Of a DNA stretch of 64,000 nt, positions 19,264 to 32,195 are shown piece after piece; the stretch's first letter is position 1; each line of letters starts with the position of its first letter. The notes below the pieces were generated by a model, which had not been told where the DNA came from, ran no database searches, and saw only the letters and a list, made by a program, of their open reading frames with translations. The DNA is from Pseudoclavibacter sp. Marseille-Q3772 (GTDB taxonomy: Bacteria > Actinomycetota > Actinomycetes > Actinomycetales > Microbacteriaceae). The position numbers and the translations under genes were made by a program. The DNA is taken from contig NZ_OU745391.1 of assembly GCF_916618895.1 (NCBI RefSeq), positions 1,054,001 to 1,118,000 on the forward strand, given 5' to 3'.

Positions 19264-22200
19264 CGGTCCTCCTTAGCGTGCCGGTCTCGTTCGCGCATGG
19301 TCTGGATGCGCTGCGTCATCGGTTCTTCACGGTTGTGCTTCCACCGAATCTCAGCTTCGTCGAGCACCACAGCGCCCACTTCGATTCGGCCAAGATCCTC
19401 GTCTTCGGCACGGCGGTCGAGCTGGCTACCCAGCGACCGCAGAATGTCGATGACAAGCCCGACCACAATCAGATACACACCGATGTCAAAGACGGTGGAA
19501 GACACGAACACGAACTCTCCCAGCAGCGGCAGTTCGGTATCGATCCATGATGAGGTGAGTGGCGCTTGGCCGAAGAATATTGGCACGAGTGCGGAGCCCG
19601 CTGCCAGCACCATCCCCACACCGAGCACTCGACCCGCATCCACGCGCACCGCCTCGTCGAGTTCGTTATAGCCACCGGCGAGATAGCGAGCGGTCAGCGC
19701 GAGGCCGGCGACAACACCGCCCGCGAAGCCGCCACCGGGTTCATTGTGCCCAGAGAACAACAGGAACAGTGAGGTCACCATCATGGCGTGGAAGATGAGT
19801 CGAACCAGTACTTCCACGACGATTGAGCGGTTACCCGGTGCCAGCGAGTGTCCCGCAATCAGCCAAGTACGTCGGTCATCGGTGGTTTGACGGATGCGGT
19901 GTCCGCGCTCGGTCGGTGCGGAGGTCACCAGCCGGCGCAGCAAAGTACGGTCGTTCGTGCCGAGTGCCGAACCGCCCGTATACAGGCCGCGCTGGTTGAG
20001 GTAGATGAGGCTGGCCACACCGGTAGCCGCGGCGATGAGCACCGAGAGCTCGCCCATGGTGTCCCATCCGCGAATATCAACGAGCGTGACATTCACCACG
20101 TTGTAGCCGTGGCCCCCATTAACGGCGAGTTCGGTGAGTGAGGCACCATCGGATTCAACGAGTCGGTTGCCCATCGCAATGGCGACAGCGATACCGATAA
20201 CCGATGCGGTAGCGATCGCGATGAGCCAGCGTGACCATTTCGGCATATTGCTCTGGTTCGCCGCGTGCTTTGCGGGCAGTCGCCGCAGCACGAGCACAAA
20301 TACGACGAGCGAGAGGGTCTCGATGAGCGCTTGCGTCGTGGCAAGGTCAGCAGCTCCAGAGAACCCGAATACGGCTGCCATGCTGTAGCCGGTGACGCCC
20401 ACGAGCACAACACCTTGGAAACGCCGAGTGGAAAACGTGGTGGCGATCGCGGCAATGCACATCGCGAGCACGCCAGCGGTCTGCGGCCATGTCCATACGA
20501 GGTTGAGGTTGAGGTCATCCGGCGTGACCGTGAAGAAGGCGCTCACCAGCGCAACGATGAGCACTACGTAGATGCAGGACAGGTAGAACGGCAGCGACCC
20601 ACGCTGGGTCGCGGAGGTGACCTGGGTTGCCGTGAGGTCAACAATGCGCAGGGTTGTCCAGTATCCTCGCGCCGATTCGATCAGCGGCGGTACGCGCGAT
20701 TGCAGTCGTGAGACAGTGGTGCGCCCGAAGAACATGAGCACACCGACCGCGAGGGTGCCGAGCGAGATCCACAAGGCGGGCTCGAGTCCATGCCACAGCG
20801 CCAGGTGGTAGGGATGCGTTGGGTCAAGCGCAGGCATCTGCTCGGCAAAGTGCGTCAACACCCCGTCCACTTGCGGGGCGAACCACGGCAGGGCAATGGT
20901 CAACGCCGTGAGCGTGATTGGCGCGACCAGCTCGCCGGCATCCTGGTGCTCAAGTTCGGTGTCTGGCATACCGGGTTTGCGAGCGAACGCGCCGTGACAG
21001 AACCGCAGGGTGTAGGCAGCCGTGAAGACCGACCCGATCGCAGTACCGATAATCGCGACGAGCCCCCAAACATCCCCGACACTTGCGCCTTGGATGAACG
21101 CGGAGAACACCGCTTCTTTGGCGACGAATCCCCACAGCGGGATGATTCCCGCCATCGACGCTGCCGAGATAATGGCTACGGTCGCCAGCACCGGCTGCTG
21201 TGCACCAACACCGCTGAGCTTGCGCATATCGCGAGTACCGGCACGGTGATCGATCGTGCCGACGCACAGAAAGAGCGCGGCTTTAAAGAGTGCGTGCGCG
21301 AGCAACATCGCCGCAGCGGCCAGCAGCGCATCCCGGCCCCCGAAACCCGAGACAACCATGAGGAAGCCGAGCTGTGAGACCGTACCGAACGCCAAAACGA
21401 GCTTGAGGTCAACCTGACGTAGCGACCGCCATCCGCCCACCAGCATTGTCCAGATACCTAAGACAATAAGCACTTCCCGGAACCCCGGCACATCTCCGAA
21501 TCCGGGCGCGAGACGCAGAACCAAGTAGACTCCGGCTTTCACCATGGATGCGGCGTGCAGGTAGGCAGAGACCGGCGTCGGCGCTGCCATGGCACCCGGC
21601 AACCAGAAATGGAACGGCACCAGCGCCGATTTCGTGATCGCCCCGGCAAGTACGAGCTGGAGGGCGGTGATGAGCGCGCCGGTGTGTGGCAAGTTGCTGG
21701 CGAGGATTTCACTCAGCAATGGGGTCTCAGCCGCCACCGCAATGATGACCACGCCGATAAGCATCGCCAAACCGCCGAGGGTCGTAACCAGCAGTGCCTG
21801 CATGGCGGCACCGCGGGAGGGTCGGCGGCCGGTGTAGTGCCCGATCAGTACGAAGGAGAGCACGCTGGTCGCTTCCCAAAACACAAACATCAGGTAGATG
21901 TTGTCGGTAGTGACCAATCCGTACATCACGCCGGCAAAACAGGTGAGGGCTGCGGCGAATCTTCCGAGCGATGGTTCGTCGTCCGCAAAGTATCGGTGGC
22001 AGTACAGCAGCACGAGTGCGCCGATGACGGTGACGATCATCGCCAGTACCCAGCTGAGCACGTCGATGCGCACATCGAGGTTGAGCCCAAGCTGCGGAAT
22101 CCAGGGAACAGACTCGGTGACCGCGCCGGTGTTTAGGATCTCGGAGAGCTGAAGTGCGGTCGTTACAGCACCAACTGCCGCGGTGAGCGCGCCGAGCAAG

Positions 22201-22280
22201 AAGATCTTGCGCCCCAACGTTTGCCGAAGTAGCGGAAGGACGAAACTGGTTGCGGTGAACAGGGCGAGCAACCAGATCAT
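19260..22280 (-). CDS. mrpA: Mrp Na+/H+ antiporter subunit A with MrpB domain fused
   Basis: 1006-residue membrane protein. The N-terminal ~500 residues are a NuoL-like antiporter module (VTTDNIYLMFVFWEATSVLS, then SALVPFHFWLPGAMAAPTPV, AYLHAASMVKAGVYLVLRLA). The middle has more helices. The C-terminal ~170 residues match MrpB (FHAMMVTSLFLLFSGHNEPG, FAGGVVAGLALTARYLAGG, FVSSTVFDIGVYLIVVGLVI). No separate mrpB gene follows, so A and B are one polypeptide, as in other Actinobacteria. The start is ATG 22280 with GGGGTGAAG upstream. First gene of the operon. The complex exports Na+ in exchange for H+ and supports pH and salt tolerance. Confidence 0.95.
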   Translation of the reverse strand: MIWLLALFTATSFVLPLLRQTLGRKIFLLGALTAAVGAVTTALQLSEILNTGAVTESVPWIPQLGLNLDVRIDVLSWVLAMIVTVIGALVLLYCHRYFADDEPSLGRFAAALTCFAGVMYGLVTTDNIYLMFVFWEATSVLSFVLIGHYTGRRPSRGAAMQALLVTTLGGLAMLIGVVIIAVAAETPLLSEILASNLPHTGALITALQLVLAGAITKSALVPFHFWLPGAMAAPTPVSAYLHAASMVKAGVYLVLRLAPGFGDVPGFREVLIVLGIWTMLVGGWRSLRQVDLKLVLAFGTVSQLGFLMVVSGFGGRDALLAAAAMLLAHALFKAALFLCVGTIDHRAGTRDMRKLSGVGAQQPVLATVAIISAASMAGIIPLWGFVAKEAVFSAFIQGASVGDVWGLVAIIGTAIGSVFTAAYTLRFCHGAFARKPGMPDTELEHQDAGELVAPITLTALTIALPWFAPQVDGVLTHFAEQMPALDPTHPYHLALWHGLEPALWISLGTLAVGVLMFFGRTTVSRLQSRVPPLIESARGYWTTLRIVDLTATQVTSATQRGSLPFYLSCIYVVLIVALVSAFFTVTPDDLNLNLVWTWPQTAGVLAMCIAAIATTFSTRRFQGVVLVGVTGYSMAAVFGFSGAADLATTQALIETLSLVVFVLVLRRLPAKHAANQSNMPKWSRWLIAIATASVIGIAVAIAMGNRLVESDGASLTELAVNGGHGYNVVNVTLVDIRGWDTMGELSVLIAAATGVASLIYLNQRGLYTGGSALGTNDRTLLRRLVTSAPTERGHRIRQTTDDRRTWLIAGHSLAPGNRSIVVEVLVRLIFHAMMVTSLFLLFSGHNEPGGGFAGGVVAGLALTARYLAGGYNELDEAVRVDAGRVLGVGMVLAAGSALVPIFFGQAPLTSSWIDTELPLLGEFVFVSSTVFDIGVYLIVVGLVIDILRSLGSQLDRRAEDEDLGRIEVGAVVLDEAEIRWKHNREEPMTQRIQTMRERDRHAKEDR

Positions 22281-22390
22281 GCACTTCACCCCAAATGTAC
22301 GCAGCCAACAGTGCGGCCAGTCTACAAGGCGTGACCTGGGTTTACGCAACTGGACGTAATAGTTTTACTCACGCTAAGGGCAACCGCGTC

Positions 22391-23245
22391 ATGTGGATGC
22401 TTTACCGTGTTCACGTGATTCAGATCGGTATGAGCACCACCTGCACCTTTCCGTTGTCTACCGACGACGCATTTCGCTTAGCAGCGCGAGCTGGCTACGA
22501 CGCGGTCGAGGTGATGGTCACTGCAGCGGATTCGACGCGCAATGCGCAGGCGCTCAACCACTATCGAGACAAGTACGACATCCCGATCGCATCCATTCAC
22601 GCTCCGGTGCTGCTATTTACTCATTTCGTTTGGGGAACTTCGCCAGCGGCAAAGCTCGAGCGCACCGTCGAGCTCGCACGGGCGGTGGATGCATCGACTG
22701 TGGTTGTACATCCCCCGTTTCGTTGGCAGGCGCGTTACGCCAAGCGCTTTACCGAGCTTGTGCGTCAGCTCGAGACAGAGCACGGTGTTACTGTCGCCGT
22801 TGAAAACATGTTCCCCTGGCGGGTACAGGGCGATCACCAGCTCTACCTTCCTGGCACTGACCCGACACAGATGGATGTGGACTCCATCACGCTGGACTTT
22901 TCACATGCGGCGCTCTCGCATGATGATGCCCTCCAGATGGCTCGCCGGGCCGGCGACCGTTTGAAGCATGTACATCTGTGCGACGGTTCTAGCAGTGTGG
23001 AAAACCCGAAGTTGATGGATGAGCACCTACTTCCCGGGCATGGCTCACAGCCAGTCGGCGAGACGTTGCAATATCTCGCAGACTCGAATTGGCAGGGCTC
23101 GGTTATCGCCGAGATCAATACTCGTAGCGCGGGTAGCGATATCGGGATGCGGTTCCACCTCTTGCAGGAAACCCTTGCGTTCGCGCGTCAACACCTCGTC
23201 GCGCAGACGCCTATTGCCGCTCGTTCACATTCACGGCTAGCCTGA
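22391..23245 (+). CDS. TIM-barrel sugar phosphate isomerase/epimerase-like protein (AP endonuclease 2 superfamily)
   Basis: About 284 residues with the barrel pattern of xylose-isomerase-like proteins: IQIGMSTTCTFPLSTDDAFR, YDAVEVMVTAADSTRN, IASIHAPVLLFTHF, STVVVHPPFRWQARYAK, GVTVAVENMF, LDFSHAALSHDDA, LKHVHLCDGSS and LLPGHGSQPVGETLQYL. The H, E, D and H residues in these strands fit the metal site of the family. The start is unclear: ATG 22391 and GTG 22415 are both possible, neither with a strong ribosome site; homology favours one that starts just before IQIGMST. It is divergent from mrpA. The substrate is unknown. Confidence 0.82.
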   Translation: MWMLYRVHVIQIGMSTTCTFPLSTDDAFRLAARAGYDAVEVMVTAADSTRNAQALNHYRDKYDIPIASIHAPVLLFTHFVWGTSPAAKLERTVELARAVDASTVVVHPPFRWQARYAKRFTELVRQLETEHGVTVAVENMFPWRVQGDHQLYLPGTDPTQMDVDSITLDFSHAALSHDDALQMARRAGDRLKHVHLCDGSSSVENPKLMDEHLLPGHGSQPVGETLQYLADSNWQGSVIAEINTRSAGSDIGMRFHLLQETLAFARQHLVAQTPIAARSHSRLA

Positions 23246-23307
23246 AACCAGCATGTGGCTACAACTCAAGGTAACCAAGGGTAAGGCTGTAGAGAGTTGG
23301 GACTAGC

Positions 23308-23463
23308 GTGGACGGAATAATTGGCTGGAATCTAATCACTGTAATCATCGCCGTCGTTGTCATCGCACTACTAATGACAGCAGTGGTCGCGTATCGTGGC
23401 TTCACGCGCAAATACAGACCAGACCCCGGCAAAGAGACTTGTCCGGGCAATACTCACGATTAG
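23308..23463 (+). CDS. Small single-pass membrane protein, 51 residues
   Basis: I do not recognise this gene. It reads from a GTG with weak GGGA upstream to a TAG at 23461. It has a short N-terminus (VDGIIGWN), one strong helix (LITVIIAVVVIALLMTAVVA), a basic stretch RGFTRKYRPDPGK, and a C-terminal ETCPGNTHD with a single Cys. A perfect plus-strand terminator starts three bases after the stop. It lies 62 bases after the TIM-barrel gene, and both could be one transcript. Reality is supported by the helix followed by positive residues and by the terminator position. Confidence 0.6.
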   Translation: MDGIIGWNLITVIIAVVVIALLMTAVVAYRGFTRKYRPDPGKETCPGNTHD

Positions 23464-23465
23464 AT

Positions 23466-23509
23466 ACACGCCCTATGGTCAGGCCAGAAAACCAACCCAT
23501 AGGGCGTGT
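23466..23509 (+). terminator. Terminator after the small membrane protein
   Basis: ACACGCCCTATGG (23466-23478) pairs perfectly with CCATAGGGCGTGT (23497-23509), a 13-bp stem with an 18-base loop, directly after the stop codon. The tail CATTAACTTC is AT-rich but has no long T run. It separates this gene from the convergent rRNA operon. Confidence 0.75.
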
Positions 23510-23577
23510 CATTAACTTCAGATATCAGCTGCAGTCGCCAGCCCAAAGCCGGCAACGACGGCGACACCGGAAAACAC

Positions 23578-23607
23578 AGTAGGGGCCCTAAACAAGAGGC
23601 CCCTACT
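23578..23607 (-). terminator. Terminator of the rRNA operon
   Basis: AGTAGGGGCC (23578-23587) pairs with GGCCCCTACT (23598-23607). On the minus strand the stem is followed by GTGTTTTCC. It lies 12 bases after the 5S gene, as expected for a rho-independent rrn terminator. Confidence 0.85.
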
Positions 23608-23619
23608 CACAAAGAATTG

Positions 23620-23737
23620 TTCGGCGGTGTCCTACTCTCCCACAAGGTCCCCCTTGCAGTACCATCGGCGCAAAGACGCTTAGCTTCCGGGTTCGGAATG
23701 TAACCGGGCGTTTCCATCTCGCTATAACCACCGAAAC
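23620..23737 (-). rRNA. rrf: 5S ribosomal RNA
   Basis: About 118 bases. The minus strand contains GGTGGTTATAGCGAG near the 5' end, CCGAACCCGGAAGCTAAG in the middle and GGGAGAGTAGGACACCGCCG at the 3' end, all standard 5S segments in order. Ends are estimated to within a few bases. The 110-base spacer to 23S holds no tRNA. Confidence 0.95.
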
Positions 23738-23847
23738 ACTATTGACTTACCAACACACAACAACCACCACGATGGTTGCCGCGAGTTCCCGACTGCAAGC
23801 CAAGAACCACACAATGGACGCGAACATTAAAAAACGTAGTAATCAAA

Positions 23848-28827
<4,980 letters not shown>

Positions 28828-28990
28828 AAAATACAAACCACACAACCAAAAGTCATGCAGCCGAGTTCAATCTGACAAAACACAAACCAAAAAACTGGCC
28901 TGCTTCATCCAAAAAAAGGAACCAACACCCACCAACAACATGGCAGGCAAAAGGTCCAACAAAAAATTGGCATATGACATAGTGCACACT

Positions 28991-29005
28991 GTTGAGTTCT
29001 CAAGG
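28991..29005 (-). promoter_or_regulatory. boxA-like element in the rRNA leader
   Basis: On the minus strand CCTTGAGAACTCAACAGTGT, the hallmark leader motif of actinobacterial rRNA operons, lies about 165 bases before 16S. It is taken as the nut-like site for rRNA antitermination and processing. The whole non-coding stretch 28828-29361 holds this leader, the promoter at 29194-29223, and a repeated 13-mer (CGCTCGGAGCAAC at 29043, CGTTCGGAGCAAC at 29175); I see no gene in it. Confidence 0.8.
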
Positions 29006-29193
29006 AACGGTTACGCCCGAGTTATTCGCGTTTCCACGATGTCGCTCGGAGCAACTTTTCTATCTTGCACCAAGTTTTTGTGTTTCGCAACCTGGCGTTT
29101 GATTTCGCTTTGAGTTGCGTTCACCTTTACCGTTTGGCTCTTGGAGCACCCCGGCTACCTGGCGCTTGCCACCCCGTTCGGAGCAACCTGATT

Positions 29194-29223
29194 AGGCTAC
29201 GACACGTTCGCGCGTCATGTCAA
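29194..29223 (-). promoter_or_regulatory. Main rRNA operon promoter
   Basis: On the minus strand a perfect -35 TTGACA (29218-29223) and a -10 TAGCCT (29194-29199) are 18 bases apart, about 370 bases before 16S. This fits a strong sigma-A type P1. A second start downstream is suggested by the repeated TTGCTCCGARCG sequence near 29045, though its promoter boxes are weak. Confidence 0.7.
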
Positions 29224-29361
29224 CTCAACCGGGGTTTTCCTCGTTCCACACTCGCGGCGCGGCTCCGCGGCGCGGATCATCTGCTTCCCGTAACCATTTT
29301 CAGAGTGCGGCGCACTAGGCTGTAGCGAACGAATTCCGCACGATAGGAACGGCAACAATCC

Positions 29362-29580
29362 ATGCGTAGATACCTCATGAACCCCGGCATCCTTACTTCC
29401 GTTGCTGGCGTGGTTCCCCTGATTAAAGACACCGCCTCGAGTCGCTCCAAGCTGCGCACCGTCGCTGCATGGGCAGCCTGGCTCGGGAGTATTGCGGCAG
29501 CGGTTGCCGCGGTTCGCGAAGCAACCGAGCGCGAACGCGAACACGAGGCTGAGCTGCGCCGCGAATCTCGCCGCAACTAG
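29362..29580 (+). CDS. Small hypothetical protein, 72 residues
   Basis: I do not recognise this gene. ATG at 29362 or the ATG five codons later (29377) may be the start; AGGAACGG lies 12-14 bases before the first. The middle is a weakly hydrophobic Ala-rich helix (AAWAAWLGSIAAAVAAV). The C-terminal third is a highly charged helix (REATEREREHEAELRRES) that may form a coiled coil. Codon third positions are GC-rich as in the neighbours, which supports coding. It is divergent from the rRNA operon. Confidence 0.55.
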   Translation: MRRYLMNPGILTSVAGVVPLIKDTASSRSKLRTVAAWAAWLGSIAAAVAAVREATEREREHEAELRRESRRN

Positions 29581-29738
29581 ATAAGCAACGACACAGGTGG
29601 CCGAAGCTACCGATGACTCAATTGAAGTGAGCGTTGACGGCAACTCACCGGTGATACACCTGACATTGCGTGCCAATTTCCGTAGGCTGCAGGCAACATA
29701 TGGGCTCATATTGAGCGTCATGAGACAAGGAGTTTGGA

Positions 29739-30509
29739 GTGGCAAGCATGTTCGGGTGGCTCCGGAAACACAACAGGCAGGAACAACAGGCAGCCGCATC
29801 CGTTTCGCAAACGGCACCGGCAGTAGAGCACAGTGCGGCCCAAACTCCTCCCGCAACCGAACAAACAACCTCGGCTCCGCTCACATCCACACAGCTGCCA
29901 CCACAGGGATATGCGCACCCGACGGGCCCTGCAGTTGAACCGCCGACCGAGCCCGTCACACAGTCCGAGGCACACGAGGCACTCGAGTCCGCCGAGCCGG
30001 CACAGCAGGAACGTGACGACCACGAACCTGCATCTGCAGCGCCAACCGATCAGCCACAGCAGGCGACCTCGGAAGAACCAGCGGCGATTGCAGCACCGGT
30101 TGCAGACAAGCCTGAAGACCGGGAACAAGCACTGGTGCCGGCACCCTCGGCGCGACCGGCCATGCCGCTGAGTGCGCACCCAAACTTCGTTGGCTTTGGA
30201 CTAACACCAACCTCGGCTGAGCCACCGCGGATGCTGCAACCAGAAGCAGCGCTGAGCCCCGCCGCTCAGCAGGAACTCCACCGCCTATTTGACGACCTGT
30301 TTGGCCCAACCGGCCGGTATCGGCTCGAGTGGCGCACCGATCGCGAACTGGGTGATGATGCCATGTTCGCGTCCATGATGGCTCAGGATCTGGTTCGCCG
30401 CGTTCAGAACTCAGTTGCCGATGTGGAGGAGCTCGAACGGCCGAAACCGTTGCGCGCAATTACCGCTGGCGAGGACGCAGCATCGGTCGGTACTTCCGAG
30501 GCGGCGTAG
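29739..30509 (+). CDS. Hypothetical protein with long Ala/Gln/Pro-rich region
   Basis: 256 residues, family not recognised. A GTG at 29739 with an ideal AAGGAG six bases upstream gives MASMFGWLRKHNRQEQ. Residues ~15-135 are low complexity, rich in Ala, Gln, Pro, Thr and Glu, with no signal peptide, so they are probably a disordered linker. Residues ~145-235 look folded: HPNFVGFGLTPTSAE, then AAQQELHRLFDDLFGPTGRY, RLEWRTDRELGDDAMFASMM, AQDLVRRVQNSVADVEEL. Nothing in the sequence shows a function. It is convergent with the VKOR gene, 23 bases away. Confidence 0.75.
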   Translation: MASMFGWLRKHNRQEQQAAASVSQTAPAVEHSAAQTPPATEQTTSAPLTSTQLPPQGYAHPTGPAVEPPTEPVTQSEAHEALESAEPAQQERDDHEPASAAPTDQPQQATSEEPAAIAAPVADKPEDREQALVPAPSARPAMPLSAHPNFVGFGLTPTSAEPPRMLQPEAALSPAAQQELHRLFDDLFGPTGRYRLEWRTDRELGDDAMFASMMAQDLVRRVQNSVADVEELERPKPLRAITAGEDAASVGTSEAA

Positions 30510-30532
30510 AAGATACCGACGTCCGCGACCTG

Positions 30533-31195
30533 TTACAGCATCGCCAGCCTAATTGTCTGCCACATCCCGGAGAGCACCAGCCCGGTGACGGCGATGTACC
30601 AAACTACGATGATCACCCACGCCCAGGGGGCGAGCCGTCGTCCGGCGGTGACCGTTGCGTGACCAAGTCGCCCGTGTGCCATATTCGCGATCGTAACCAA
30701 AACGACTAGCGGGATAGTGGCGATCCAGATAATGGTGCACCAAATGCACAGCGCCTTGAGCTGAAAGCCGATGAACCACTGGAAATAGGTGATCATTCCG
30801 GTGGCTACGATGAGCCCGCACTGCAATCCCCGGTAGAACCAAACTGGCAACCTTGTGCCGCCCACTTCCAGCGCACCGGCAACAATCACCAGGGTAAAGC
30901 TGATCAGACCAACGATGACGTTTGGGAAGCCGAAGAGCGATCCAGCGGATGAGTTCATCGCCGGCTGACAGGTAACGAGCACATTGATATCGCAGACGAG
31001 GGATGCGCTCGGGTCTTCCAGGTAGTGGAAGGACTCCATGGTGAGCATAAAACTCGCCAGCAACGCGATTGCGCCGCACACCAGCATTACCCAGCCGGTC
31101 GTGCGCGGAGCTGGGCCTGCGCAGGAGGCTCCGGTTACCGTCGACGTCTGCCCGTCAACCTTGGCGGAGGTTGCCTTATCCGTTGAGAAGTCCAA
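30533..31195 (-). CDS. Vitamin K epoxide reductase (VKOR) family membrane oxidoreductase
   Basis: 220 residues with about five membrane helices. The four family cysteines are present: Cys68 and Cys76 in the loop CDINVLVTC, and the active pair Cys150-Cys153 in CIWC. VKOR reoxidises a DsbA-like partner and passes electrons to quinone. The partner is encoded directly upstream (31196-32047). The start is a TTG at 31195 immediately after the stop of that gene, with AAGG inside the upstream coding end. The conserved Ser (SSAGSLFGFPN) before the third helix is also present. Together the two genes make disulfide bonds in exported proteins. Confidence 0.92.
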   Translation of the reverse strand: MDFSTDKATSAKVDGQTSTVTGASCAGPAPRTTGWVMLVCGAIALLASFMLTMESFHYLEDPSASLVCDINVLVTCQPAMNSSAGSLFGFPNVIVGLISFTLVIVAGALEVGGTRLPVWFYRGLQCGLIVATGMITYFQWFIGFQLKALCIWCTIIWIATIPLVVLVTIANMAHGRLGHATVTAGRRLAPWAWVIIVVWYIAVTGLVLSGMWQTIRLAML

Positions 31196-32047
31196 CTACT
31201 CAGCCTTCGGTGTTTCCGAGGCGACAGGATCCTTGACGTCGCCTTCCTGCTGGGTGGGCGGGGTGATCTCCTCGCCCTTAAGCGCCTGCTCGAGTGTCTT
31301 CTTGTCGTATGGCAGCGTCTCATAGAGCTTGCCATTCACGGAGACCGCCGGAGTGCCTTTCACCCCAGAAACGCGAGCCTTCTCAGTTGCGTCAGAGACG
31401 AACCACGAGTACTCGCCCTTCTTGACCGACTCTGCAACCGCTTCATCCGTGAACCCCTCGCCCTTGACAACTTCGACGTAGCTCTCGCGCTGGAACTGCA
31501 TCTGTGTCTGCGCGGGGATGTCGAAGAGGGTATCAACCAGTTGGTAGTACTTCGACGGGTCGGTCGAAATCGCCGAGTACAGGGCGGATGCGGCGTACTG
31601 GCCGTACTCGGCCACGTATCGGATTGAGTGGTAGTTGACCTTCGCCTCACCGGAAGCAATCACATCCTTGTAGAGCGGGTCCATTGCCTTGTGGTAGTCC
31701 AGGCAGTGTGGGCACGAGAAGTCGAAGTAGTAGTCGATCGTGTTTGGTGCATCCGGCTGTCCCACCGTGACACCGTTCTCCCCGACCGAAATGGGCACCT
31801 TCTTCTCTTCGCCCTCGGTCGTGGTTACCGAGACTTCACCGCTTGCCTCCGGGGTGATCTGATTACCGAACCAGCGCGGTCCCATAATCACCAGCGTCGC
31901 GATCAGGCCAACGACCACCAGTGCACCAACGACGATGCCAATCTGCGTCATCAGGCGAGAGCGTCGCTTGCGAGCTTCCTCCTGCTTGCGCAGCTGGTTG
32001 GCTTCCTCACGAAGTCGACGGATGCGGTCGCGGTCTTTCGTTGCCAT
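31196..32047 (-). CDS. DsbA-like membrane-anchored thiol oxidoreductase
   Basis: 283 residues. A charged cytoplasmic N-terminus (RIRRLREEANQLRKQEEARK) leads to one anchor helix (IGIVVGALVVVGLIATLVI), then an extracytoplasmic thioredoxin-fold domain. The active site is CPHC (Cys112-Cys115) in DFSCPHCLDYHK, and the cis-Pro loop reads GVKGTPAVSVNGK. The insert between them is helical, as in DsbA/DsbG proteins of Actinobacteria. With the VKOR gene it forms an oxidative folding system. ATG at 32047; the 148-base gap upstream (32048-32195) has the short hairpin GCCGGT/ACCGGC and no gene. Confidence 0.93.
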   Translation of the reverse strand: MATKDRDRIRRLREEANQLRKQEEARKRRSRLMTQIGIVVGALVVVGLIATLVIMGPRWFGNQITPEASGEVSVTTTEGEEKKVPISVGENGVTVGQPDAPNTIDYYFDFSCPHCLDYHKAMDPLYKDVIASGEAKVNYHSIRYVAEYGQYAASALYSAISTDPSKYYQLVDTLFDIPAQTQMQFQRESYVEVVKGEGFTDEAVAESVKKGEYSWFVSDATEKARVSGVKGTPAVSVNGKLYETLPYDKKTLEQALKGEEITPPTQQEGDVKDPVASETPKAE

Positions 32048-32195
32048 TGGCAGTTAGTCCATTCTCTGTTGGCCGGTCTTCAGAACCGGCTCATCTTCGA
32101 GGCGATCAGATGCATCGCTATTGTGACGCATCAGCCTCAGGATTGATTGCAGGAGAACGCAATAGAGCGATTCTTATCGACAATCTTCATCCGCG

